In this document: in pieces, positions 35,401 through 50,052 of the stretch | How positions within the stretch are numbered: position 1 is the stretch's first letter | Layout of the letters: every line of letters starts with the position of its first letter | Assembly: GCA_963281255.1 (NCBI GenBank) | Contig: OY725499.1 | Location: 1,992,096 to 2,056,095 of the forward strand | Direction: 5' to 3' | DNA: 64,000 bases | Origin: Aphrocallistes beatrix | Taxonomy: Eukaryota > Porifera > Hexactinellida > Sceptrulophora > Aphrocallistidae | Made by a program: the position numbers and the translations under genes | The notes under the pieces: model-generated | What the model was told of the DNA's origin: nothing | Databases searched by the model: none | The model's input: the letters and a program-made list of their open reading frames with translations, nothing else

Positions 35401-38400
35401 TCCTGGCTATGCAACTGTTAATGGTTTCTTACAATTGGCATTATAATTTTAAAATGTAAGTTGTCGGATGTTGAGTTATTTAAGTTCACAAATCGATCTT
35501 AAATGTATGCAGTATTGGAAAATTTTCCTTTCTCCAGGTGCTCTTATAGAATGTAGTATCTAGTGTACTGTTCAGCACATGTCAATACTATATGAATATG
35601 GATTACCGGAGTATCTTCATTTTGTTCCAGTAGAGTCACAGTCACAAGCACCAGACTGGAAAGAGGATTGCAGTTTGAAAGATCTGTAGCACTGATATTA
35701 AAAATATATTGAGTTGGAGGCGAGTCTGCATCCAAAGTGGATCTAGTTTTCAGAATGCCAGTGCTCTGAGAGAGTTCAAAAGTGCTAATGACATTTGAAT
35801 CAGAACTTGAGATTTCATATATAACCTCTCCATTAGTACCACTATCTAGATCGAATGCCTACAAGGAAAATATGGAATAATATCGAATTGTAGTGGAGAT
35901 TTAAATTCAAATATCATTAAATAGACTGAATTTCAACGATTTCGATTTAAATCATTACCGGCTATGCTACGGACCATATGAGTACATACTAGTATAATCA
36001 TACGTATCTCAATGAATATACAATTACAAGTAGTACAAATTTTCCCTGATTACATTGTCACCTAAATTGCCATGTCAGCACATGAATACTTTTACTCTCG
36101 ACCAAAATGCATCCTACTACTAGAAACCAGGGTTGGATTCAATTTCAATTTCAATTTCAATTTCAATTTCAATTCCAATTACAATTCCAATTACGATGTC
36201 CAGTTACTCAATCTAATCTATTTTGGGTTTTCTGTTTAAATAAATATTTTTGTAATTTGTTTACTTTATGTATATATTGCAACCAAAAGTAGATAAATTG
36301 ATCATCAAATTTACTTGAAAATATGATATTCGAAATCTACACCCCTGATAACCCCATGGCAACCGTTAAAACAATTTTCTGGCATATTATTGAGATTTGT
36401 TTACTTTATGTGTCTAATGTAAACAAAAGTTAACAAATAATTTATCATATAGACCTGAAAATATGATATTCGAAATCTACACCTTTTTTGCAGAGGTGTG
36501 AAAATTTCGCTTAGATCTTAGAAAACAAGCGGGGCTTGTTTGCGCTGTGCGGCTTGTAGACTTTCATGTCAACCTCAGCCATGAGCAACTCTCCCTTATC
36601 TGATATTTCTCTAGGGCAAAAATGAGCATTTAGCTCTATTCTTTCCAAATATTCAAAAATTGCATGCAAACAAAAAACATCAAGTATTACAAAAACAACC
36701 TGCACAACCAAAATTGTGGTCCCAATTGCACTAGTCTCCAGGACTGGAATATTGTAAGAATTTTCAAAGAAATTAGGTGGATTGTCGTTTACATCTCCAA
36801 CAGGAATGTATACAATTGCGCTGTCAGTAAATGTACCATCAGAGGATTGGACTTGAAGAGTGTGGCTTTGCATTGATTCGTAATCCAATTTAGTTATATC
36901 ATTCACAAATATTTCACCAGTAGAAGCATTAATACCAAAGCGATTATCAGCAGAATCCAATAGTGAATATTGCACATCATTGTTGGGGAATATATCATTA
37001 TCAATGGCCAATACTGTCAATACAGGGCTAATCCTGGCAATACAGGTTCCTAAATAAAACAACCATGAATAATTATAGGCTTAGAGAATGATAATATAAC
37101 TCTCAATGATAATATAACTCTCGAGAATGATAATAAAGTTTTCGAGTATATATAATTCAATAGGTATATGCGTATATGTACGTATGCACGTATAGAGAAT
37201 TATGTACGTATAGAGAATTCGCGACTTAGGTTAAAAAGCTTGCATATTAAAACGTTAGGTGTTGTAGGGAGATGCCCTAATGGCATAGGTGGCATACCAT
37301 CCGTCCGTCCGTATGTATGTATGTACACTGCCTGAACAAAAGTATTCGTACACCTCATAATTTCCCATACAAATAGTTATAAAACTGATTTATTTAGCGA
37401 GTCAAGGTATTTAATTGGGAAGAGATACGCTTAATTTAACTTCAAATTCGAATTCTCCATATTCGAATTACTCATTTTATGATCTTTCCACTCGATTAAT
37501 CTCCCGCAAGGTTAAATATTCTCAGACTGTGCCACCTCGTACCACTTATGCCATCATATACAATGGTGATAACTCGTGATATGTGCCATAGGGTAGCAAA
37601 TGCCGAAAATACTTAATTTTGAAGGAGAGTAATTAAGTTAAAAGCTTATAAAGTGGGTAATTTGAATGTGGATTGTGGAGAATTCGAATTTGAAGACAAA
37701 TTAAGTGTATCTGACTCGCTAAATAAATCAGTATTATAACTATTTGTATGGGGAATTATGGGGTGTACGAATACTTTTGTTCAGGCAGTGTATGTATGTA
37801 AGTCCGTATGCGCGCTACTGCAAAATCTAACAGTCCTATTTTTGTCCAAATTTCGCATTTTTGGCTCTCTTTATTCTTATGGTATAAGTGTGCACCGTCA
37901 ATATTTTTTCTCGTAATCTCTGCACTCCCATTTCTTATAAGCGTATATTCATATTTTAACACCTCCACTGCAAATATTTGTTTAAAAGATATAAGCAGGA
38001 TCTCAAAGAGCAATGTAGGGTATTTATTTTACTGTGTAGAATCTGATTTTCGCACTTAGAAAGCACTTAGAAAAGTCGATAATTTTTTAATTATTTTCAA
38101 GATTTGTTCACTTTATGTATCTATTGTAAACAAAGTAAACAAATACTTAAGTATATATCAGATAGACTCGAAAATACAATATTCGAAATCTGCACCCCTC
38201 AAACCGTTAGAAGCAGTCTCTAGCCCATTTTTGGAATTTATTTACTTCATAGAGTGAAGTAATAAATATTGTATAGATAAGGTGTGAACATTTCGCATAG
38301 ATCTTAGAACTTAATCGTAGGCACATTATTAGACACCAAAATGTCAATTTTCATGTCGCTACGGCTTGCAAATTTTTCAATTAATTCGGACAAACACAAA

Positions 38401-41400
38401 TAAATCCTAGCGTTTTAATATATAAGATTCATATCTCTCGACAAGACACTTACTGGAGCTGCACTATCGATCTGTCGATGGACATTTTTTTGTTTTTGTT
38501 TATTTGTTTGTCCGAATTTATTGGAGAATTAGTTAGGTGTAGAGAAATGAAAATTGGAATGTAGGTCAGCAGGTGTCAAATAATGAGTGTGCGATTAAGT
38601 TTTGAAGTCTATAGAATACTTTTCAAAATTATTTTAATAAATGGTAAGAACATTGTATAGACATTGAATCATGGATTTTTCAGTGTATGTAAGAAATTCA
38701 CATAAATTACTCTATTTGTTTAATATACGATAGTAAATTAAATATGTGAGAAATAACAAAGAAATATTATTGATAAGAAAATCTTCTAACTACTACTAAA
38801 TGAAATAATTCTAAAATAATCTGAAATGTCATGAATATATGCTACTGTTTACTTTTGAAATATCCTTTGAGAAATACTTTCAGTTTGCACCTGTATTGTA
38901 AGTATTCCATATATTTTAAAAACACCATGTGGTGATTTTTAAAATAATTTTGAAATCTATAAACTAAAAAAAAATACTCGGGTACCCTGGTATTAGCTTG
39001 GCAAAGGATTCGAGAACCGGGTATCAGAATTCGAGGATTCGTCGACACCCCTACTTCAAAGCAATAACTTATATACACTGCCTGAACAAAAGTATTCGTA
39101 CACCTCATAATTTCCCATACAAATAGTTATAAAACTGATTTATTTAGCGAGTCAAGGTATTTAATTGGGAAGAGATACGCTTAATTTAACTTCAAATTCG
39201 AATTCTCCATATTCGAATTACTCATTTTATGATATTTCCACTCGATTAATCTCCCACAACCACAAGGTTAAATATTCTCAGACTGTGCAAACCTCGTACC
39301 ACTTATGCCATCATATACAATGGCGATAACTCGTGATATGTGCCATAGAGTAGCAAATGCCGAAAATACTTTTTACTTTTGTTCAGGCAGTGTAGATATT
39401 ACTTAGGTCATTTCATAAGTACTGAGCCGTATCTGTATTCAAAAGTTAAAACTAAAAAACCCATATCAATCATTGGAAGCTAGTCTCTAGCCTATTTTTT
39501 TTAATTTGCTTACTTTGTGCATCTATTGTAAACAAAGGTAAACAAATTGATCATCAAATTTACTCGATATTCGAAATCTATACCCCTGAAAACCCCATGT
39601 CAACCGTTTAAAGCAAGTTTCTAGCATTATTTTCAAAATTCATCAAATGGAAAATATGTACATAAAGATGTGAACATATGCACATAATTTTTTTTGTTTC
39701 CATACACTACGCGTATAATACACATTAAGATATCAAACATAAGTTGTGGCTTTGAAGTATTAATAACAATGACGATCTATTGTAGTGTACAATGATCTCT
39801 ATTGTGATAGAATAGTCATTTATTTTGTAGTAGAAAAGGTGTGAAAATTTCGCTTAGATCTTAGAACCTACATGCCAATTTTCATATGTCTATGACTCCC
39901 CAATTCTTCAATCAATTCAGACAAAAAGAATTTGTGTATGTGTGTGTATGTCTATCTATCTATCTGTAACGAATTGATTGAATCAACTGCCATGCACAGA
40001 AAGCTGATTTTTGCATCAGCATCACTAAGTTCTGACCTCAGACGAAAATGTCGACTCATCATGGAATTATCACGGCTTTGTCATCTTTTGTATAATTAGA
40101 AATTTCAGTTTTTCGACTATAACTCATTTTAGGTGATAGAAGGCTGAAATTAAAATAGAATGTGTATATTAACATTCTTCACACTATTATGACGTCATAA
40201 TTACGCATCAAAGAATTTAAAAATTGACGAATTTTGTTGATTTTTCGATCGAAATCGATTATGACAGTAAGAGACGCGCAGAAGTATTTAGAGATGTCAT
40301 CTCCATTATAATTAATCCATGTGAACCTAGGCGCCCAAAGCGCCTCTGGCAGACATATTGTGTCATCCAGCCGCGCAGCACAAGCAAGCATTGGATCTTT
40401 AGTAAATGGTTTATAGAATATAACATATGCAGGTGTAATTTAAAAAGTAATTATGGCCACAATGAGAAACAGGTTGAGAAGCACTGGGATAGAGACTAAC
40501 TTTCAAGGGTTGAGTTGTTTTTGGGGTGTAAATTTCGAATATCGTAATTTAAAATCCCGTGGGAATGGGATGGGAATGGGTTTTGAAATTCTATTCTCAA
40601 GGCAACCCTGGTAGAAGGCTTAGAGAGGGAGAAATGATCAGAGAATAGTTCTACATCATTTTCAGAGAAAATGATGTTATCAGAGGAACGGGTTATAACA
40701 AGATCAAGAGTGTGGCCTTTTCACGGGTTGGTTGATTAACATGCTGGAGTCGAGACATGGACTGAAGCAGCTCAGATCATCGAAGGGAGGCGGATGGAAT
40801 GTCAAGATGGATATTCAAGTCGCCTGATATGATTAGTGGCTCCATACATATTATGGTGGGTTCGAGATTAGAAGAGAGTTGTTCGAGGAAGGTAGAGACA
40901 GAGATGGAATGGTTTTTGGAGAAATGAGGTCTGTAGATGATAATAAATGTCAGGTTGATGATCAGCAACAAAATCGAGAAAGCGAGTGGACGAAAAGATC
41001 ACAGATCTTCATTCGATCGTCAAAATTAGAATAGAGTGATCGAGATATCCTGCATTCAGGGTTTCTTTCAGGGGGGGCGGGGGGGCATTTGCCCCTCCTT
41101 CGATCTGGTTTGCCCCCCCCCTATAGTTCTACAAACCTTCATTTACCCCCCTTACATAAAATCCTGAAAGAAACCCTGAATGCCCTATTAGTTTGGTATC
41201 CCTGTCCAGCTTAAACAGGAAATGATGCAACCATATGACATAGCCATTTTAATGTTAGAACAAAACAAAACTTACCAAAACTACTATTCTCCAGCACTTC
41301 AGTCTGTACAATATAAGCATCCAATTCGAAGGAAGGAATGTTATCATTAATATCTGTGACATTTACGGTGAATGAATGAGTAGTTGAATGTATCCCGTCG

Positions 41401-44400
41401 TTGACAGTAACTACAAGTGAATACAAATCGCGAACCTCTCTATCCAGCGGGACGGATGATCCTGATAGGGTAACTTCAGCTAAGAAGAGAAACAAAATAT
41501 TCAGGAAATAAATCATAAAATAATATGAATAAATTAGTTAGATGAAGAGGTAAAATTTAAAGGCATAAGCATAAAGTACATAAGACTGTAGTCATACAGA
41601 AGGCTCTCGCACATGTCAGCTGGAAAATGCTTTATAAAAAAATGTAGATTTGCACTTTACATTACTACCTAGGGCGACTTTGGCCCTAAGAGGTTGCTTT
41701 GTCCCACAATAGCAAATTAAATTAAATATACTCCAACTTAGCAACTTAGGAATATTGCGGTTTAGATATGTACCTTTGGCTATATTGAGAGTTTCGTTCA
41801 ACATATTATCAATGTGATTACATTGACTCATAATTTGGAAGTATATTAATAATGTTTTATTCATTTGAGTATTTAGAGTATAATATGTCAACGAAGGTAT
41901 TATATTTAGCACTTCCTTGGTATTTTCGAGGAAATACATCAATATGCACATAGTTCATCAAGTTTTCCAGGGGATTCCATTATAAAGTAAGAATTTTTTA
42001 AACCAATCAATAAATGCATACTGTAAGATTTGTCGTTTATACATTATATTGAGAAACCTTGATTTGGGGGAACAAATGAATGAAACATGATTAATATACT
42101 TCCAAATTATGAATCAATGTAATCACATTAACAATATGTTGAATGAAACTCTCAATATATCCAAGATATTTAAACCGCAATATTTCTAAGTTTGAGTGTA
42201 TACGTATATCAAATTTGCTATTGTGGGAGCAAGCAACCTCTTAAGGCCAAAGTCGCCCTAGTTTACGGTAGTAGTTCAATACATGTTAGTTAACATGTTC
42301 ATGCAGAATTTTATGCCTTAATCTAGTCATTTAGGTGCGCAGAAGCACACTTGCATCGTACTGTGAGGGCATCTTTTTGCTTCCATTATTTCTAAACTTC
42401 GCAACAAAACAAGTAATCTAATGCTATTGAAATTGATATCTTTGATAGTGGATTCACAAACAAAGAAAACTAAATTACAACAACAACAACAATTCTGAAC
42501 TGAATATTAGTAGACATTCATTACCTACGAGAGAAGTACTCGTTATAGAAAAAGGACCCCCATCATCTTCAAGAATGAAAAAAAAAGAATTAATTTGATC
42601 GGGATCAGAAACTGTAAAAGTTGCAACTGACAGGCCACCAGCGCTGTTTTCAGCTATGTCAACAGAAGTAATACTGTTAACATCAAAACTAGGGAAGTTG
42701 TCATTCACATCCAGCACAGTGATGGTGACCTAAACAAATAATAACTAACATCATGATATCATCAACATTTGTAAACAGAACTAATTAATTAAAGTGTATT
42801 TGCTATACAGTAATGGAAATATAGCAGTGCCCACTTTTAATAAGACTACTATCGTGATAAAACATTCTATTAATAACGATTAATAAACTCGGAATCTTAA
42901 ACCACTTTAGATGCTTTTCATACAAACATTCAGGTAATATTCGAATAATTATTAATATTGAATCTTGATTATCCAAAAGTCGTTCTTCCGCTTAAAGTTT
43001 TCAACATTTTGGAGAGTTTCTAAACACCAGGATGACGATGCAGGTGAATATTCGCAAACCCTAACTTAGTCGGATATTATTTTTGTGATTTCTAACTCTA
43101 AACTCACTGCAAATTCACACTCCCGTGCTGGGAATGGGCTAAGGTTTCCTGACCCGGTGACGTATTCGATCAGATTGGTATGATGGTCCGGTTCATCCCA
43201 AAAATCTTGATACACCGGATTATGCGTTTAGTTATGAATTTTCCATATCATGCAATTAGTATTTGCTATGGATGGACTCCCAATAACTGAGCTTTAAAAT
43301 AAATTGAGTAGAATTGCCGCTTTAATGCAGATTTCTAGCGTGTATATACCGCTGCTATCAGTCTTAGTGATCAAAGCTGTAAATATTAAATAATTAACTT
43401 AAGTCTAAATAACAATATGTAAAATTTTCTATTGAACATTTTTAGCCCACAGCACAAGAATATAGGGTCTGTCGCTTATCAGACAGGTTAACTAGCTGCC
43501 AAACATGAGAACTCGATTTAATTGACCAACACAATTCAACTTATAAAATGGATTTTTTATACATCAGACTAATATCATTAAAATAATTTTGGCTGTTAAC
43601 TGCAGGGTTGATAAAAATAATGATTTTTTAAAATCAAAATTTTTTATTTATTTTCATTGCTTTTTGCAATTCATTTCACATTTTGTTATATTATTTTGCA
43701 AATAAATCCACAAGATTGAGAATCAGATAGTTTAATAGCATATTATCGATCTAATTTTGCTTGAATTCAGCATATTTATGATTAATTGCAATAGGAAAAT
43801 GTAGAAGAGAAAATTTAGTAAAGTTTTATATACTAGATAGATTGAGCATTTTGTAGATAAATACAATCTCGCCCGCCTTATCGATTCCAAATCTATTCCT
43901 TATGTTGGAATGTATATAGCCAAATGTTGAAAATATCCGCTCAACATTGTTTACAATAATATGTCTGATCATTATAATTCGAATAGAGTCGAGTCTCGTT
44001 AATACGAACCAGGGAACCTTCGAAACTTGTACGTATTATCCGGAATTTGTATTACCCGAAGTTAATTGCATGCAATTGTACAGGCTGGGGAATCAAACCT
44101 TGTTCGCTTTAACCGGTATTTTACATTATCCATGTTCGTATTAGCGAGAGGCTACTATACTTTATAATATGATTTAAATCAATGATTTAAATCACTTGAT
44201 TTAAATCAAACAGCCCTGCTGTTAAGAGGAAGTCGTATGTCAATGGAAAAACCTTCGAGGTTTGGGTAGATCAGAGTCGGAGGTTTCTCAAGAACGTCTT
44301 GACGGACGGACGGACGGATGTCACACAAAGTCCATGCTAATATGGCAGCTCCTGTAATATGAGTTGCACTAAATAATATTTGAATGAGAGAGTCATCCAA

Positions 44401-47400
44401 GACAACTGAAGCAGACACTTGTATCCGCCGAGCAAAGCAAGTTTTTCTTAAAATAAAATACCAGGAGAATAGCATTAAAGCCACATAATCATCATAAAGG
44501 AATTGACATGACAAATTCGGTGAAATAGACTTAAATTTGGAGGGTCGCGCGTACGGAGATGCACAGGACCGGGAACAGTGAGACACGGCTCATGTTATAT
44601 ATCCTTACAAGCGCTTTGGCACTTGCGTAACGAGGCTAGCGAACACTTCGTGTTTGAAGAGTTGCCTTGCAGGCAGCTAGGAATGTCAACAGATTTAAAA
44701 GTCCCTACGATTGTTTAAGTCTATAAGCTAGAATTAATTTTAACAAACAAACCGATCCACAAACTGAGCGAGGTGCCATTCCTTTATCAGTAGCACAAAT
44801 CATTATAATAAAAGTTGGATTTGCTTCTCTGTCTAATGCGTTCCTGGTCGAAAGTCTCCCTGATGTAGGGTCCATGTTGAACTCTGTGTTCGGGTCTACT
44901 GAATATGAGATCTCTGCATTGGTGGTTGAATCGGAATCAATTGCAGATACCAGCAAAATAAAAGTATTGGCCAATCCCTCTAAGATTTGAGAATTAACAG
45001 GAGCTCTGTCTAAGAATAAAATAAATTAATTATTGTCCAATGAAAAAACACTAATAAACAAAGCTTCTACTTTAAAGTCAGACGAACGGTATAAAACAGT
45101 ACAAATGCATACATACTTGTAATTAAGGTAAATACAGAAAAATAATTTCTAGTAAATTTTAGAATTTCATATTACGAGTATAATACTGTAATTTGTGTAA
45201 AACACACCTAAGAGAGACAGCAGTGTACCCAGTTCTAAGCGTTTTATCGTGTTTGATAACTTATACCACATATGTAGATATAATGCGTTAGCATTTTCTA
45301 AAAATATCTATAAGATTTGCATTGGTGAATAGTGAAAGTGGATTAAACATACATATATACGTATATACATGTATAACTAACTGATGTAATGAGGTACTAC
45401 GTACAAATATTGTAACGAATGAAGTAAATACACTAGATAACGCAATGTCTGGGAGTATTGAAATGTAACTGCAAATTGCTGCTTCCAGATCTTTTTTTAA
45501 GAAAAAATAATTATATAAAAATAAAAGTTTATACAGTAGATATTGGATATAGTGATAGCGCAGGGGACAATGAACTTTTGGTTAAATTATCACTACATCC
45601 AATAAAACACTTTTTCCAATATCTACCGTACCATTTAAAGCATAATCGGTGAACTAAAAAATAAAAATAACTAATTAACTGATGTATTCTTAGCAATTGA
45701 CTAACCAAACTGTGGATCATTGTCGTTTACATCTAAAATCGTAATTGTAACAAGAGTATTGGCCTCACGACTCGGAACTCCATTGTCTTGAGCCTTAACA
45801 AGTAAATAATAGACTTGTGTTGCTTCGAAGTCAAGCATTGAATTGGTAGATATTTCTCCATTTGTAGCATTGATTCCAAACTCAGATCCAGGACCAATAA
45901 TAGAGTATGTGATCACATCTTCTCTATCAAGATCAGTAGCAATTACCTTTGGATAAATAAAATAACTAACATTGGATGAAAAGTTTTGAATATCTTAAAT
46001 TTAAATTATGTAACAACAGTAAAGGTGTCAGTTAGCAAGTGTTTTTCCAAAATATTGGCTGTGCTAGGATAATTGGGATTTATATAATTGCTTTGATGGT
46101 CCAAGCAGAATCCAACTAGTACATGTAACTTGCCAGGCCGTAATTCTATTCTGACTTTGTTACGCAAAGTAAGAATTACAGAATAATATTATCCTAACTT
46201 CTCTGCACCAAATAGGAATCCCTACTTAGCGGAACAGATTGATCATACCAGTAATCAACAAAAATTCATCAGTGGCTGATTTCGTAACAATATTTCTTGA
46301 TTCTGAATCTATGATACTACAAGTATCAGTTTCTAAACGTGCTTCAAAAATTGATTTTTTAACTCTGGAGAAAAAAAGACGCCTCTAGTACTTCCGTTCT
46401 TATACTACCTGTCTATCTGCAGCTAGCATCACTACCTTTAAGAAAGGCGCCGTGGTTACACTAGGCAAGTATTTTGATCAATATTATAAAATCAAGACAA
46501 CAACAATGATTGCAGTGAACAGTAAATGTGCTCGAGTTATATTTTAGGAGTATTGGAGTGAAGCCAACGATGATTTGAAAAAATAGATTCCTCGTACATT
46601 CAATTAAAACATACCTGAACAACAGATACTCCAATAGATATATTTTCCAGAATACTTGCAGAGAAGGTTGTGGTGAACACTGGAGTATTCTCATTTGAGT
46701 CAAATACAGTTATTATAACAGTCGTTGTACCAGTTTTTTCGTTGCCAATAGTTGAATCGGTTGCAAAAACTTGAAAATTAAAAGCTGTGTCCACCTCATA
46801 ATCCACTCTTGTTTTTAAGCTGATTGCACCTAGAGAGATGAATAATTAATAAATATAGCAATGCTTGATCTATTTACTTCTTTATCACCAAATTAATAAT
46901 CGCTATCCATTTTAAAAAATCTAAGATAGTGAATGGAAAACTGATTTGACAAATAAATAGCCAACTAGGACCAACTAGGACATTAGCATACTAAAAACAC
47001 AAAGTGCACAATTACGTCTAAGGTATTGGATTAAAATAGTATTATTTAATTAAGTTTAATTACTTAGTTAAAAGAAAGATTTAAAATTGGTTGTTGCAAA
47101 GCTATCTTTTAATGGAATTCGATGAAAATTGGTAGTTATACAATGGTCTCTATGAATGCTTGACACTCATGTACAAATTATATTTGGAAAAGGTGAATTT
47201 ACAATTTTTGCAAACGTCAATTATAAAAGCGGGATGCACGCAAGCAAACAAAAAAATTTAATAATTAGAATACTGTAATGCAGATAATCAAACAAAGTGT
47301 AGAATTTACAGTTCAACGTTATGTAACGCAGAAAAGCTTAAATCTAATATCCCTCCCTGTGTCACACTATGTTACAATCTCTAATACCTCTTCAGCCTTG

Positions 47401-50008
47401 CGTGACATTTGTTAACAAAAATGTGTTGCCAACAGTAATAAAACCTGAAATATTAAAATGAGCCAACATAAATCGTACATTGTAAGAATATTTGTCCGCC
47501 TCAGGGCCATTCGAAAAACTCCAAAGATTTCGCTAGTTAAAAATGGACATTGCGAATAAAATATTCACAATATTCTTTTCAACTTTGATATCCAGAATCC
47601 TTTACCCATGATACAAACTATTAATATCAACAAATTCAGAACTCATCACTGGTGCCAAATGTTAATTACTTTCACTAATCCATTCTAAATTTACATACTT
47701 TATGAATATACTGTAAAAACAAAAATTATCTACATAAGATCGAAAAACGATATTTGGGATCTACACCTTAAAACAACAGGTCAATACTTGTAAGCTAGTT
47801 TCTATCACGTTTTGAGATTTGTATACTTTATGTATTTATTGTGGACAAAACTAAACAATAATTTATTATATAGATTCAAAAGTATGATATTCAAAATCTA
47901 CACCACTAAAACCCCAGGCCAACTGTTGAAAGATGGTCTCTAGCCTAATTTTGATATTCGCATACTCTATGTATCTATTGGAAACAAAAACAAAAACAAA
48001 AACAAAATTTATCAAATAGATTCGAAATCTACACCACTAAAACTCCAGGTAACTGTGGAAAGCTAGTCTCTGGTATATTTTTCAAAACTCTCAAAAGGTG
48101 TGGAAATATACAAATGAGTAACATGACCTTTTTATTGCCATAAACTATAATAAAGATCTTTATAAAAATTAATGCTTTGACGTACTAACAACAATGACAT
48201 TCTATTGTGGATTTGTGGTGTTGTACAATGATTAATTTGAGAGTGAAGTCGTCCGTACTATATAGTATTGTATAGAAAAGGAATGAAAAATTCAAACAAA
48301 CATATTCTGTTGCTGTTTTAATGGAGCTGCACTATCTGTTTTTTTGACAGATATTTTTAAGTGCTGTATCGTCATTTTTAGCATTTGTAGTTGAAGTACG
48401 TTTCCAGTCGAAAAGCGTTTCGACTAGTGAAATGCGTTACAAATTCGAGCAAACTAACATGAGTTATAAATATTTTAAATGAAACCTATTTCAACCTTCA
48501 CTTGCAATTCGTATTCATATATGATTTCTTTTAAATTTATAAAATGCAAACTGATTTATAACATAACAAAGTCCCCTGATAATATAACCCATCATGGTTT
48601 GCTTGGATTGAAAACACACATTCAACAGTGCAGTTTTTGAGATATAAAAACAAAATTACAATTTCTCGATGAAAATTTACTGATTCCTTACTATTAAAAC
48701 TAAATTAATGTATATATCTCTGTAACGAATTGATTGAAGAAACTGCCAGGCACAGAAAGCTGATTTTGGCATGTGGGTGTCATTTGGCTATGGCTCCAGT
48801 AAGTTCTGACTCTGACGAAAATGTCAACTCAACATGGAATTATGACGTCATTGTCACCTATTTTATAATTAGAAATTTCAGTTTTTCGAATATAACTCGG
48901 TCATTTTAGGCGATAGAAGGTGAAATTTTAATAGAATGTGTAATTAATATATCTCACATATGATACAACTATCATAAAAAAATGATGACTTCTCACCCTG
49001 TTATGACGTCATCATTACGTATCAAAAATTAGGAAAATTGCCAAATTTGGTGATTTTTCGAGTGATATCGATTATAAAAGTAAGACTTATTTAGAGATGT
49101 TATGTACCTTTTAATTAATTATTGTGAGCCTAGGCGCCCAAAGGGCGCCTCCGGTGGACACAATGTGTCCGCCAGCCGCGCAGCGCAAGCAAGCGAAGCG
49201 CGCTTGTATTAATAAAATAGAGAGTTGATGGTAATCTATACCTGTTCCAGAATCTATTTTAAAGGGAAATGTAGATGCTTGACTTTGTATACTATAGCTG
49301 AATATCCCATCGAGTGTTGAAGGATCATCCATATCTGTTGCTGTAACCAGTCCAATCAGAGAGTCTATATCTTCGCTTTCATCCATAGAGAATGCATAAC
49401 TGCCTTGAGCGAATGCAGGAGCGTGTTCATTAACACCCGTAACAGTAATAGCAAGGCTTATGGATGCGGTGTTAGGAGCAGTTCCTTTGTCAACAATCTA
49501 AGATACTTATATGCTCAAAAACTAGCAATATACGTAGCAGAAAATATTCTATGACCTAGTACAGTAGGTACATTTAATTCTAATTTTTGATTTTAGAACT
49601 ATTTTGTATTTATTTTGTACGTTCAATGAAATATTGTGACATAAGTTTTTAATTTACTACTATAATTTGAAGACTTTTTATGTGTTTTAAATTTTAAGTA
49701 TGCATTATTTCATGTGTGTATTTTCTTAAAAAAAAAAAAAAGAAAGGTATCTGGTGCTAAATCGTCATGGAACATCGATTATAGAGACATTTTTTACAGA
49801 AGCAGTGACCCTGATTCTCGAATTTCGCTGCGAGCCAGGACACATATTTTTTCCACAAAACTCGCCATACAAAACACAGTTCCAGTTCTTAGACTCGAAA
49901 AATCTTATAAAATCATTGAGAATATTTGAAAGACCATAATAACTAAGACTGTTTGAGTATAAAAATTTTTATACTTAATGAAGCTTGGGACAGAACTTAT
50001 GGGCCACC

Positions 50009-50052
<44 letters not shown>

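Noticed and set aside
41616..41951. 111-codon minus-strand frame
   Set aside because: It lies in the left arm of the foldback element; the right arm shows no conserved coding counterpart.
44206..44586. 126-codon minus-strand frame
   Set aside because: No recognised domain, no cadherin motif, and it starts within the end of a hAT-like element; most likely chance.
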